A stretch of DNA of 64,000 bases, taken from contig NC_065558.1 in assembly GCF_022605725.1 (NCBI RefSeq), forward strand, positions 1,860,001-1,924,000. Direction: 5' to 3'. A program made the position numbers and the translations under genes. Positions 20,790 to 32,169 of the stretch are shown here, piece after piece (within the stretch, counting starts at the first letter, position 1; the number at the start of each line of letters is the position of its first letter). Under the pieces are notes generated by a model. The model was not told the origin of the DNA and searched no databases. It saw only the letters and a program-made list of their open reading frames with translations. This DNA is from Anthonomus grandis grandis. Lineage: Eukaryota; Arthropoda; Insecta; Coleoptera; Curculionidae.

Positions 20790-21570
20790 CGAGAAAAATG
20801 AGAAAAAAAAAGTGGACGGCAGTAATGTCCAAAAAGCATCATCGTCGTCGTACTCGGCCGGGGCTATATCATATTCCATCCGTTAATTAACGCGGTAAAA
20901 GCCAGGCAAGAGTGCTCATTAGGGCAGCCCTTGTTACTCCGCCTCAGAATAATGAATCTCTACAAGACACTTTTTATTGTGGCCGCCTTTAACTAGACTT
21001 TCAATTAATTTAATTAAAATTATTCTTATGACGAAATATAATGAGCGCGCCTCCATTGTGGAATGATCTTGTAATCTCGCTCTTCTTCCTTTTTGTGTGC
21101 GTTCTTTTTTTTCTTTTCTCTCTCATTATCACTTCCAGGGGCAGAGATGGAATTAAGGGTTTACGCCAGAAAGAGAGAGAAATAAAAAATCTCCCTTATT
21201 AATAACCAGCCCTCAAATACGAGAAACTGAAGGTGTCAATTTAAAATTTAAACGTAAAACGACGTCTCGGCAAGAAGAAGAGGTAAGAAGAGCAATTCGC
21301 GTCAATAGAGCGTCGCGACGCCACCACCGGTATACAGAAAAATATAAGACGATCTCGTCTCGTTTTAGCGAAAGGCCCTTATAATAATGGGGAGTAAGAG
21401 TCTCCTTTTTAATGGTTAAGGATCTTGTACGTGGTTCACTTATAATGATCTCCGTCCTGTGATTCATTAAACCTCTGCCACCGGCTCATTAATACGATGT
21501 GCTAAAGGCGACGGTGGTGAATTTAGATCGTGAGGGCAAAAGGGACAAGGGGGAGGATATTATTTTTTTT
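20790..21570. other. Long GC-richer unique island
   Basis: Contains CATCGTCGTCGTACTCGGCC near 20840, TTAACGCGGTAAAAGCCAGG near 20887, AGGGCAGCCCTTGTTACTCC near 20921 and CGTCGCGACGCCACCACCGG near 21311. TTAATTAA and CTCATTA sites are frequent. The longest frame (84 residues, minus, near 21213-21467) shows no recognisable domain. It is one of the strongest candidates for a conserved regulatory block; conservation cannot be tested here. Confidence 0.4.
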
Positions 21571-21739
21571 TTCTTTTCTTTTTTAATTGGGTTTGTTTAT
21601 GTTTCTGCGCGTTTTTAATTGTTTGGGTTTTTTTGTGTGCTTCGTTTGTTTGTACTGGGTTTTATCATACGCCCAAGCAAATGAGATACTTTATCGATGT
21701 TTTCTTTGATAAAATATTACTGATGCAAGGAATAAGAAA

Positions 21740-21838
21740 AATCTCATTTTTAACTTCATTTTATAGGCACCGTCTAAGTACCATAGCGCTTTAATTGATC
21801 CGTGAAAAACATTTTTTTACAGGCTTATGAGCTGTGTT
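21740..21838 (+). repeat. Dispersed copy of the 10.4-12.1 kb satellite
   Basis: CTCATTTTTAACTTCATTTT, AGGCACCGTCTAAGTACCAT and AGCGCTTTAATTGATCC follow in order, ending ACAGGCTTATGAGCT. This is about 95% identical by eye to 11010-11100 and 11915-12010, roughly 9.7 kb away. Confidence 0.9.
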
Positions 21839-21849
21839 TTTTAAGTAAT

Positions 21850-22400
21850 TGAGTAACCTTATAATAGCCATGATATTAAAAGAGAATAGGAAGAAAAAGG
21901 GAGGATATTTTTGCCTCAGTTACCTGAAAAAGTCAATAATTTCTTCCAGGCATTTGACACTGGTGAAAAAGAAGAAGAATAAAAAACTATTGTTTGAATT
22001 AATCACTTGCAAGCAATCAATAATTTTTAAGGCCATTGTAAAAAAAAGAAGAAAAAAAATTAAAAGAAGAAGAGAAGTAACCTAGTAACCTAATAACAAT
22101 CATGATATTATAAGAGTATAGAAAGAAGAAGGAAAGAAACTTCTGCCTTAATTGCCTGGAAGAAGCTTATAATTTTTTCCAGGAGTTTAACATTTCTGAA
22201 AAAGAAGAAGAAAAAAAATAAGTTTGATTTAACCACTTACAAAAAATCAATAATTTTCTAAAGGCAACTAAAAGAGAAGAAGAGAAAAAATGAAGAGAAG
22301 TAACCTAGTAACCTAAAGTAATTGGCTCAACTGCCTGTAAGAAATCGAAGAATTTTTTCCAGAAAATTGAGGACTTTAAAAAAAGAAGAAGAAAAATTGA
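21850..22400 (+). repeat. Purine-rich tandem duplication, ~240-bp unit
   Basis: ATGATATTA...AAGAG...TAGRAAGAAG occurs at 21869 and 22102, followed each time by GCCTCAGTTACCTG or GCCTTAATTGCCTGGAAGAAG, an AATTTYTTCCAGG block and GAAAAAGAAGAAGAA. GTAACCTAGTAACCT recurs at about 22076 and 22300. The embedded GCCTGGAAG...TTCCAGG pairs are again the CCAGGCA motif. Confidence 0.75.
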
Positions 22401-23000
22401 AAGACACAATGAGTGCAATAGGGACAAGAACTAAATAATGAAATTCATGTGCCAAAGATGAATATAATTTTTTTTTAATTATTCCATTTTTTATAAGTTG
22501 ATGATGACCTCCAGAAAACAAAACGTTAAATTAAATCACCAAAAAAAAATAACAATAAACAATTCTCCCAAAAAATTTTTTTGACATTTGAACGTCGATC
22601 TTGTCACTCTAACAGTTTTTACAGCTTAGTTTGAAGAAGGAGAAGGAAGGTTTGACTTAGCTGTATGTCAAAATCAATTATCACAAAAACTGAAATTAAT
22701 AATGGCACAATATTAATTGATATAATTAGAGTCTACATTTTTCAAATAGGAACCAAAATGCTTGCTATCTGAAGTTGAAAATTCTGGGCTGTACAAATTT
22801 CGGAGATATTTTCAAAGTAGTATTCAAATTAAGAGATGTTACTTCCCTCATGTACAAACTTCTGTCACATTCTTCTACTTTTCGACTTTATTCCTTATAT
22901 TTTTAATACATCTTTATTTTGGTGCAGCATATATAAAAGAAAATTTCCAAAGTAAATATTTTGATCTGCCAAAAAAGTATAAAATATGCGCATATTTACA
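22400..23000. other. AT-rich sequence, no gene seen
   Basis: No array or recognisable coding sequence; overlapping short frames on both strands have no domain signature. Confidence 0.35.
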
Positions 23001-23440
23001 CTCCCGAGCAGTAAAATGACGAACGGAACACTCCCTATACAAAATTTACCGTGTTTCCGTATATGGGGCCATATCGCTCGCCTTGCTCTATGCATACCTA
23101 AATACCGACCCTCCTCCTCCTCCTCCTGCCCCCCTTACACCCTTAATCGTGCAACATTCACAACTTTACATTTTGATAAGACATGAATATTTGCCGGGGT
23201 ATTATCTTTGAGCGTCGCTTAAAATTCTATTTGGGAATATTGTTTAAATACGGCGGGCCCTTATATTTAGCAGGAACCGGGATTGCTTTTAATAACAGAG
23301 TCCCTCTCATATACTCGGCCCTTGTCGCCTGCTTTCGCTTGATAAAGTTATACTTCGGGGTTGGAATAACAACCGAAGAAGTTTATATGTTGTCTGAGCC
23401 TCGGTTGTGTTTCTTTCATTTAATAAATGCTAATTTGATG
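23000..23440. other. GC-richer unique island
   Basis: Includes CGTATATGGGGCCATATCGC near 23060, a (CCT)n tract at 23109-23127, TTGCCGGGGTATTATCTTTG near 23191 and CAGGAACCGGGATTGC near 23271. Overlapping short frames lack protein signatures. Candidate regulatory element by composition only. Confidence 0.35.
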
Positions 23441-23573
23441 CCAAATTTAAAAGCCCATATAACAAATATAATTTAAATAATAATAATAATTCGTATTACA
23501 GGTTTGTGTCTAAATGAGAAGTTACTCGTAGGCAATAGCTTACATCCATCTAATATTACCAAAAATAGTGAAA

Positions 23574-23595
23574 GGCATATTTTTGGCGCCCAACA
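23574..23595 (+). repeat. ATATTTTTGGCGCCCAAC motif, site 1
   Basis: The word recurs at 24638-24659. A version with one base changed is in both satellite units near 10581 and 11461 (minus strand), and a related word lies at 36013 (minus). TGGCGCCCAAC equals the complement of the end of many lysine tRNAs, the primer-binding word of several LTR elements, but no LTR was seen. Confidence 0.6.
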
Positions 23596-23599
23596 TGTC

Positions 23600-25380
23600 T
23601 AAAATTTATAATTAAAGTGCCAGGAATAAATTGAATTTTTTAATTAAAATGCCTTAGAAATCAAAAATGGCTAAAATTCAAAAAATACGAAATCAAAATG
23701 ATATTTGAAAAAATTCTTTTAAGACAATTAATTTGGTAATAAAAATATGTAATATAATTAAAAATATTATAAGGAATGAATAGTCCGATGCAAACTATTA
23801 AAAAAAAATTTAAAGATGTCGAAGCAATTAATAAAAAAAAATTAATACAGAAGAAAACCAAAAAATAAACAAAAACGGTATTCAAAAATTTCTTAAATTT
23901 AAATTTGATGGAAAAAGTACCTAGAATAGAAATCGTGCTTTTCTTTTATGTTTAGGTTAAAAAAAAAACAGGAATATGGAAAAATAATTTTTAAAATAAT
24001 TGTATGGAAAAAATGGAGTCAGAAATTTTAAAAATATAAAAAAAAAACAATTAGAAAATAAAAACACAAATTTTATTAAAAAAAGTGCTCAAAATGAATA
24101 AAATTGTATTTCTTCTTTCAGAGTGTTAATAAAATAAAAGTTCGTTAAATAAGAAAGATCAAAAAATAAATAAAACTAAAAATCCTAAGAGTTGTCATTA
24201 GATATGAGGCATATTTTTCAAATAAATGCTCAAAAATATTAATAAAAGAAAAAACGTCAAAAACCTAACAAAATTGTTTGGGGTAATTTTTTTACTCGAA
24301 TATTTCCATAAAGCTTAAAATTTAGAAAAGGCCTAATGTGGTCAGAATTATTAATTATATTAATGAAACTGTTTTAATTTTGTAAACCTATAAAAACACC
24401 ATAAATATTTAGAGTAAAAACATGTTAATATGGGAGAGACAAAACATATTTTCTAAGTTTTACGAAAAAATTGCCTGAAATAGATACATTTGAATTTTTT
24501 TTTAAATGCCTAGAAACTGAAATATATAAAAAATCAATTTGAAATTATCAAAAAAATTAATTTAAATGAAAAGGTCACAGAAGTATAGGAAGTAAAACAA
24601 ATTCCCCTAAACCATTATTTGACTTCTTTGGTATCAGGGCATATTTTTGGCGCCCAACACAAACAACATTTTTGATAAATTACATTATTTGAAAATATAT
24701 AATAAAATTTCAATATGAAAAAATACAAAATCAATAAGATATTTTGAAAAATACTCTAATTTGTCTTAATGGTTTGTTGAAAATATGCAAAATTAATAGC
24801 TATAATATGAAGGACAAATCTAAGTGATTCTTTTAACTTTACAACTTAACCATCTACAGAACAGTGAATTTTGTGGGCATTTTTACACTGAAAGAATTTT
24901 TATTATGAAAAATGGAGGTAAAAATGTTTTCATGCTTAAACTTAGTGGAAAATTGGATGCTTTTATTTTTTCAAATGTTTAAGTTGGAATTATTAAAAAA
25001 CCGAAGAAATAAAAAAATCAATACGGAAAAAAACAGGAATATAGAAACATTCACGCTTGCAGAGCTCGAAACCTCAAACATCTTAGAATTATTTTACAAT
25101 TTTTAAGAAATATTGAGGTTTTCTGCTAATTGTCATTATTTTCAAAACATTGAATTAATAACAGGTTAATAACGTATTAAAATATATTCAGAACATCTTC
25201 AATTTAAGGCAAAGGCCCTACTATAACCCCCGGAAAAATTATCCTACATTTTACTTATTATTTATAAAAATATAGTGTCTCAACAAAACCATCACCTCGT
25301 ATACATTTCAACTTAAAACTCATAATAAACCAAAAGAAGAAAATCTTAAAACAAAATAATAAAAATGAACCTTAAAACCA
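23600..25380. other. AT-rich sequence with scattered degenerate repeats
   Basis: A/T-rich with many A-runs. It holds the second ATATTTTTGGCGCCCAAC site (24638-24659) and weak GCCAGGAATAAA/GCCTGAAATAG pieces. No gene or coding frame was supported. Confidence 0.4.
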
Positions 25381-25700
25381 TCACAGTTAAACCGTGTGTA
25401 CACGTTCCTCATCTGCAACAAGCGGCGAAATAATTTCGTTTCTCAAGATAAAACTCGTTAAATCTCCATCAAAAAATAAAAGCGTTTTCCACGCGGCTAG
25501 TTACGCTCAAAAACTTTTTATTATCCCAAAGTACGAGCAATAAAACAACAAAGGGGAGAAAGAGACTAAATTAATTTTCCTGTTTATTGTCGGCAACATA
25601 CACACACACACATCCAAACCTCCGAAAAATATAAACTTAAGTTTGTTTCATATTTTTAAGCAGATCATGTTTCGTCCGTGTGTGTGTGTGCATGATTCTA
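25380..25700. other. Unique island ending in CA/GT microsatellite pair
   Basis: GTGTGTACACGTTCCTCATC near 25396 and GCGTTTTCCACGCGGCTAG near 25482 mark a GC-richer unique block. A (CA)n run at 25600-25610 and a (GT)n run at 25678-25689 are mutually complementary across about 70 bp. Confidence 0.4.
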
Positions 25701-26057
25701 CAAAACGGGCGCGAGAGAAAAATAATAATAATAAAAAAAAATAAAAATGAAAAAAAGAAAACGGTGGTGCAGCAGCTCTCTCGTCACGACGAAGATGAAA
25801 TTTTACGGTCCAGATGCCACTCGAGAAGAGGCATGAATTTCATTCGTATTTTTATAAAACGCGAACTATAAAAGTAAAAATTGTTCGAGCAACTTTGGAG
25901 TTTTACGAGGCATAAGGTGGGGAATCATTGGATTGAGTCGGATTCGTGTCGAGAGCAGTTAAATTTTATTTATACACGTCTAAAGAACTATTTACCATCT
26001 AATTTTTATCATTATCATAGGTTTAAAGTACAAAGTGTTTTGAGACCGTTCGATCTT

Positions 26058-26440
26058 CTATATATATAAAAGAGTTTGTCCTGACTGACTGGCTCATCAT
26101 CGCAGAGCCCAAACTACAATAGCTAGAAACTTGAAATTTTGCCAACGGGTTCCTTTTATAATGTAGGCATCGGATAAGAACGGATTTTTCAAAATTCCAC
26201 CGATAAGGGGTAAAAAATGGGAAAATTGTTACCGGTGACCTCGAGAACTAAGGGGGCGTGGCTTCGGAGTTTGAACGAAGACTGCCTGCACCAACAAGTC
26301 GCAGGCATCAACTTAAGAAAAAAAATTAACTGCAACAATGTTTTTTTATAATGTAGGCCCCGGATACGATCGAACTTTTTGAAATTCCACCGATAAGGGG
26401 TGTTAGCGATATGATAAATATCGCATAGCGGCATAAAACT
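26058..26440 (+). repeat. Probable dispersed element with an internal duplication
   Basis: Begins ATATATATAAAAGAGTTTGT, then CTGACTGACTGGCTCATCAT and AACTTGAAATTTTGCC. The block ATAATGTAGGC, GGATAMGA and AAATTCCACCGATAAGGGGT occurs twice, at 26160-26211 and 26349-26401. This architecture is common in insect interspersed repeats, but I cannot place the family. No coding frame is present. Confidence 0.5.
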
Positions 26441-27335
26441 GATAACTGAATAAATACGATTGAAAAAGTGTCTCTGTATTATTTATATTTTGGTAGTATA
26501 TAGTATATTTTTGGTATATATATATATATATATTTTTTTTATAAAAAAAAGTTTTACCAGGTTTTAGTTTAAAACATATTTTAGTTGATAAAAACTTTAT
26601 TAGAGAATTTTTCCATATGTAAAAATTTGCCGGCCAGCTCCGTCTTTATAAATTGCATAATTTTTTTATGGTACAGACTAATCAATAATTAGAATTCTAC
26701 AATATACCTTATGTGTATGTAATAACTCTAAGGATTCGATTTTAACTAACTTCTACCTGACCGATTGTTTTGAACTTTAGGGTTACGATGATAATGTAAT
26801 ATATTGATTTTTTGAGTTTCCCTCTCCATTTATTATTAACTTGGCTAGATTTTGTTAAAAATTGGTATATAGGGGTTTTGGAGGGTAATAAATCTGAAAT
26901 TTGATACGTTTAGAGTTTTGACGAAAAAATTCGTATAAAAGTTCTTGTTAGGCTTCTCCTTTGTGATACCGTTTGAGTTTATGTTGTCAAGTAATTTAAT
27001 ATTAGGACAATATTATACACATAATATTTTAATAGAAAAATTAGTATTTATGTAGGCACTATACAGTAGGCATTATACATACTTCATAATATAAGAAAAT
27101 ATCTTTTATATAATAATCAGTCTAATTTTGCAAAATTTATTTTTATTCTTTTGAATAAAAAAACATTATGCAGTTATTCCTGATTTCAAATACCTATATA
27201 GAGTTTGTCAAAAATAACTTATCAAAATGCAAAATAATGGCAAAAGAAGAATTACAAAAAAATACTTTTTGAGATTTTTTGCTATAAGATTTTTCAATAG
27301 CATACAAAATTGATAACCTTTCAGTTTAAAACGAA
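26440..27335. other. AT-rich sequence with a (TA)n microsatellite
   Basis: A (TA)n tract lies at 26515-26533. The rest is A/T-rich and unrecognised up to the start of the LINE. Confidence 0.45.
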
Positions 27336-27379
27336 GGATCTGAATTACTCATCAGAAAAGCTGCTATGCCTTCAAAAAA

Positions 27380-29245
27380 TTAGAGAGACTTTTATTAGAA
27401 GAGCTTCATTTTCCAGAAATCTTTGCCATAACTGAACATTGGTTGTATGTTGGTGAGCCTGTGATGATGGATAATTACACTACAGTTGCCAGATTTGATA
27501 GAACAAATCTAACTCATGGAGGTACTGTGATATTATCATCTACTAGCAACGACTTTTCAATGGTAACCAAGTTCGATAATTTAGTTTTTGAATTTTTTTT
27601 TTAATTTTCCAATGTCTACAATAATATTTTTGATCTTTACGTTGTTTGTATTTACAGAACACCTGATGCTGACGTAAATGTTTTTTTCCAAAAATTACTA
27701 AGCTTGCTTGAGTATCTGCCGTTAAAAAGCAAACTCATTTTATGTGGCGACCTAAACATTGATTTTTTCAGTGTGTGTGCTGCTCAAGAATCTCTCCAGT
27801 CCATTTTCGACTCTTTTGGCTTAATCATGCACATTAAATCACCTACCAGAATAACTAAAACCAGCTCTAGTACATTAGATTATGTCGTATCTTCCTTTGA
27901 GCCAGATTTCGTCGATTGTACTGTCTTAAGCTCAGGTTTCTCAGACCATGAAGCAGTGTTAACAAAGTTTTCCATAACTAAATCTAAAAGTAAAAATGTT
28001 CCACGCAAATTAGGTTGTATTTCCTCGAATAAAATTTTTTTACATTTTAGGCACCTTTGTCAATCAACTGACTGGAATATTCTCTCTGACAACGTTGATT
28101 CAGAATTCTCTAGATTTGTAAAAACGCTATCTAGTCTTTCTCACAAATCCTTTCCTTTGAGACCTCTTAAAAAGAAGCAACATAACCTTTGGTCTACCCA
28201 AGGCTTGCCTACATCTGCTAAGGACATGCGCTTATTATCTCATCTTAAGAAATTTTCAGACAGCGCTTTTTTTCATGAATACGTAAGACTTTACAAAAAG
28301 ATTTATCAGAGAACTTTAAAAGCCGCCAAGGATATTTACTATAATAGGAGACTGGCTCAATCTATAATTGTGACTAAGGAAACATGGTCGATTGTTAATG
28401 CTTTGAGAAATAAGCCATCTTTGTCGAATACTATCTCCACTTCATCTGAGAACCTTAATAATTATTTTGTAAATGTGGCAAATAATTTAATGAGTACCAT
28501 AACCCGTTCCCATGATCCACTTTCATATCTTCCCATTGCAAATGAGAATTTCCACAGTTTTTTGTTTACGCCCGTAGTGTTACCAGAGCTTTGCAGTTCA
28601 ATTAGGGAAATCATAAATAAAGGCTCTTCTGGAATTGATGGAGTTACTCTCAAAATGTTTTCAAATCTGCCCGAATGTCATCTTATTACTCTAATTAATC
28701 AGTCTTTTCTAAAAGGTGTTTTTCCTAACTGCCTTAAGATGGCGATAATAATTCCACTACATAAAAGAGGAGACAAAGATCAGTCTTCCAACTATCGCCC
28801 TATCGCTCTTCTTCCCACACTTTCAAAAATTATTGAAAGATTGGTTGAAAAAAGACTTCTACCATTTTTGCTAAAATATAAAATACTTACTTCCCATCAA
28901 TTTGGGTTTTTAAATAACAAATGCACAAATGATGCTATGTTTTCTCTTTTTAATAATGTATACTCTAGCTTAAACAATCAACACCCTACAGCAACAATTT
29001 TCTGTGATTTTTCTAAAGCCTTTGATTGTGTTAATCATGACATCTTATTGAAAAAGTTGCAATATTACGGGTTCAGAGGAGCGTCTTTTGAATGGTTTAA
29101 GTCGTATCTCAGTAACAGAAATCAAGCTGTGAGAATTGATTCGACTATGTCTTCTATGCTATGCCAATACAAAGTGGAGTGCCTCAAGGTTCCGTACTTG
29201 GCCCTATTTTGTTTCTTATCTTCATCAATGACATTGCTAATCTAA
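27380..29245 (+). pseudogene. LINE endonuclease–reverse transcriptase ORF, first part
   Basis: Encodes the protein that nicks target DNA and copies the element's RNA into it. Endonuclease motifs: ITEHWL, IYRTPDADVN near 27650, LILCGDLNIDF near 27733, SSTLDYVVSS near 27870 and SDHEAV near 27945. The linker is Lys/Ser-rich. Reverse-transcriptase motifs: SGIDGVTLKMF, FPNCLKMAIIIPLHKRGDKD, NYRPIALLP, HQFGFLNNKCTNDAMF, FCDFSKAFDCVNHDILLKKL and WFKSYLSNRNQAVRI. The long clean frame is 27704-29245. Upstream, frames are broken near 27600. At about 29155 the true frame shifts by one, so the last residues before 29245 are out of frame and the protein continues in the next entry. Confidence 0.88.
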
Positions 29246-29406
29246 ATATTAACGGTAAAGTCTGTCTATTTGCTGATGATACTAGTTTTACCTGGAGTAA
29301 TCCGGATATTTCTACACTTCATAGAACCGTGTCAAGTGATTTAACTACTATCAAATCATGGTGCGACTCTAATCTCCTTTGTCTCAATATTTCTTTGTCT
29401 TTTTAG
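29161..29406 (+). pseudogene. LINE reverse transcriptase catalytic core, second frame
   Basis: Continues the preceding frame after a one-base shift: QSGVPQGSVLGPILFLIFIN and then CLFADDTSF, the metal-binding FADD of the polymerase active site. It ends NLLCLNISLSF and a stop. The usual thumb and C-terminal domain that follow in full-length elements (about 200 residues ending in an RRxLxSL or HLWN-like block) are missing, so the copy has an internal deletion between here and its 3' UTR. Confidence 0.88.
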
Positions 29407-29659
29407 AGAGATTTTTTAATGAAATTATTTTCTTTTGACATTGTATAGATTAAATTGTGAATTCTATAATAATATTTTTCACTACTTACAATTTTTAAAT
29501 TGTATTAATCTGTATATATTGTAGATATTCTATTCTATTCTATTTATTTATTTATTTTTTTTTAAATTTTGTTTTTTTTTTGTTTTACAGCTTTGTCTAC
29601 AAATTGTAACAATTTCTTGACAATAAAGCATTGATTGATTGATATTGATTTTACGAATC

Positions 29660-30040
29660 ACCCTGTATAAACATATTCTGTACTTGTGTATATGACTTTA
29701 GGGTAAATATTTTAATTAAAGGTTTTTCAAATTAATTTGAAACTAATAAAACTAATTATGTAAAAATTAAAAAATTAAACACTTTATTTTTGGCTTTGTT
29801 TTTTAAAACACCCTGTGCAGTTTTTTTTTTATCATTTGGATGTTAATTTTTATTAAGTTATCATACAAAAACTCTTGCAATCATGTATTTTTATTTTATG
29901 CTAAATAATCCTCATCAATCTTTTTCACTGTGAGGCAGTCCCATTTTGGTACGCTGAGAACAATTTTTCATCATCCCAGCATGTTTTTTGGCTATTTTAA
30001 CTAAAAAATCTATTCAAACAGGCGCTAAGAGTAAAATTTA
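29660..30040. other. AT-rich sequence with CACCCTGT words
   Basis: CACCCTGTATAA near 29659 and ACACCCTGTGCAG near 29808 lie in the same orientation, so they are not a terminal-inverted pair. A minus-strand frame near 29930-30000 reads KKHAGMMKNCSQRTKMGLPH, protein-like but unrecognised. Confidence 0.35.
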
Positions 30041-30360
30041 AAAGTTTTTATTAGTAAAGTTCACTTTACTAATATCTGTAGTAGTAAAGAAGTTTTTTAT
30101 AAAGTATCTTTACTAAATTAGTAGTTCTACAGAAATAGCAAAGTCAATTAGCAGATACAGTGAACTACTTTAATGATATTGAAAAGTAATTATATTCTTT
30201 TAGAAAGCCAAACCAGCTCTTTTAAATAATTAGTTTATCTTCTACTACAAAGTAGACTACTAAATGACAAAACATATTCTTTTGTTACAAGTCAGCTATT
30301 TACTATAATGATTATATTTCTTAGTTATATAGAAAAAACTATACTATCCTTGATGTATCT
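30040..30360. repeat. TAGTAAAG-rich palindromic segment
   Basis: ATTAGTAAAG and CTTTACTAAT face each other across two bases near 30052-30073. TTTACTA/TAGTAAA words recur in both orientations to about 30310, as in a decayed foldback element. No coding. Confidence 0.4.
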
Positions 30361-31190
30361 TTATTGAATAAAAGAATTTTTTTTTTCTTTAGGCAACCTA
30401 TTTTTAGCACTTACATATTAATGCTAAGACAGGAAAGGAGGGTATTCCTTAAAGACTTGCTAATATTTAAGGGGATGATTCCTGGACCTATTTGAAGGAA
30501 AAAATGTCCTAAACGTCTTAACTTTTGAGATATAGATTGTTAAAGTTTTCAAAAAAAAATCAGTTTTTTAATATTAACTTAGACAATATTGTAAATATTT
30601 TTATGAAATTTGGTACGTGTATTCCGTGCTCAAGACGATCAAGACGCATTTTTTGGTGTACAAAAAAAAATATTTTCTCTGCCAGTGACGACCCTACAGG
30701 TCTTCTATTGAATATTTTTAATGAAAAAAATACTACGTCACTGCTTTTTCCTAAAATAAAAACTAATTTTAAAATCCTTAATTAGTTTTTGGCAAATTTG
30801 ATTTTTTGGTTTTTTTTGACCGACGCATGGTTTTCGCTTAAAAAAATAAAAACAAATTTACTTCCCTAAAAAGCCAGCTATGGGCAACGAGCAATAAGAA
30901 ACATGCATTGGAGACTCCGCGACTTTATTTGCGTTAAATAAAGACGCGTTAAGGCACTTTTTTACTCCGATTTACTGTTTAAACGTGTTAAAAACATGCG
31001 TTTATCTTAAATTATTTAACCTTTGATACCTCTTGTAATAAATCTGATCCCTTAATTTGCTTGCAAAATATTTGAAAAACAAAATTTATTAATATTTACC
31101 TAAATAGGTGCAAAAGTCAAATGCAATTATCAAAAATTGCCTGTTTTTATTTTTTTTTTGAAATTCAGGATTTTCTACCACTGTATAAAA
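30360..31190. other. AT-rich sequence, no gene seen
   Basis: Short chance frames only. A slightly GC-richer patch (CAGCTATGGGCAACGAGC near 30874) is too short to interpret. Confidence 0.35.
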
Positions 31191-31445
31191 AACTTCGTTA
31201 CACCATAAAAACACTCTCGGTATAAAAACAGGGCCATTATCATCCGGATGAATGTAAAAAATCGCGTTTTATAGATCGCTCGCGCCAAGGGCCAATTACC
31301 TAAAGTAAACCTGCGGAGGTGACAAAGACGAAAGATGCAAACGTAGTACATTAGGCTAATTGAACATTAGGTGAAATGAACATTTGGACCCCGTTGCTGA
31401 TGGGGAGCAACGTGATTAATTAGCCGACTTTGCAGCGTTCCTGGA
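31190..31445. other. GC-richer unique island
   Basis: Contains GGGCCATTATCATCCGGATG near 31231, CGCTCGCGCCAAGGGCC near 31278 and GGGGAGCAACGTGATTAATT near 31402. Non-repetitive in this window and without a coding signature. Confidence 0.35.
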
Positions 31446-31599
31446 AAAATATTAGTTTAAAAAAAAGTAACAATAGATTTGTCTTCTTTAAGAAACGCTG
31501 AAATAGGTGTCTAATTAAATTATCAAGAGAACATTTTTAAATTTTTTTAACATTTTACTTAGTCAAGTTTTTGATATTTCCAGACAACCAGTGGCTAAC

Positions 31600-31870
31600 A
31601 AAATGATTTTTCTAGACTTGTGGTTTCTTCCAGGCAGTTAAAAATGGCAGAAATATACTTTGCTTTAAAATTTCTTTAGTTCCAGGTAGTTGATTGATGG
31701 CGCTTAATTGGTTTCTGGTTCTGGTTTAATTGGTAGTGACTCTAACTCTTTTACCATTTTAGGTAGAAAGGTTATTTAAAAAGAGATTGATAGGGAAGAT
31801 TTAAGTGCTTATTTTGTATCTCAAGAAATTTTTTAAAAAAGTATTAGTTTTTGAGAAATTTTCCTCATTT
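31600..31870 (+). repeat. Dispersed copy of the 39.2-39.8 kb repeat
   Basis: CTTTTACCATTTTAGGTAGAAAGGT, GATAGGGAAGATTT and a TTTTTGAGAAATTTTCC ending occur in the same order as in the units at 39180-39790. A CTTCCAGGCAGTTAAAAATG word lies at its left edge (31629). Confidence 0.7.
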
Positions 31871-32169
31871 AGAATTCATTTCAGTTCAGGTTATAAAAGT
31901 ATGTAAGCTTCACTTATTGTATGTTTAGAGAAAAATTACGACAAGGAACCTTATTTTAGGAGTTTTAAAAGTACCTTGTAAATCCTAAAGTTATATTAAT
32001 ACTAAAGATTTCACACAAAATTGATTAATAAAATAGTATCTTATGATAAGTAGGCAATAGGCATCTGTCGAGATGCATATTTATGTGATTGCTTGAAAGA
32101 CAACACGGATTTACCGAAGAAAAATAGAAAACTTTGATAGGAATATTTTAAAAATTTGGTTTTTACACT

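Larger units (their letters stand above)
27340..29645 (+). mobile_element. CR1/jockey-type LINE, 5'-truncated, frameshifted
   Basis: The best-preserved mobile element here. It starts inside the endonuclease (KLERLLLEELHF, then ITEHWL and ARFDRTNLTHGGTVIL at 27380-27545), passes through the reverse transcriptase, and ends with a 3' UTR, CAATAAAGCATTGATTGATT and a short (ATTG)n tail near 29620-29642. Short-repeat 3' tails of this kind, instead of poly(A), are typical of CR1/L2-related LINEs (family knowledge), which favours that side of the tree; the clade itself is not proven. There are at least three frame breaks and the protein is cut short after the catalytic core, so the copy is dead. No target duplication was found. 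Confidence 0.88.

Noticed and set aside
22762..23476. Overlapping 66-97 codon frames on both strands
   Set aside because: No domain signatures, frames compete on both strands, and many Leu/Phe/Tyr residues come from T-rich sequence. Treated as a non-coding unique island.
29659..29820. CACCCTGT words as the two ends of a miniature element
   Set aside because: Both are in the same orientation and no inverted pairing or target duplication was seen.
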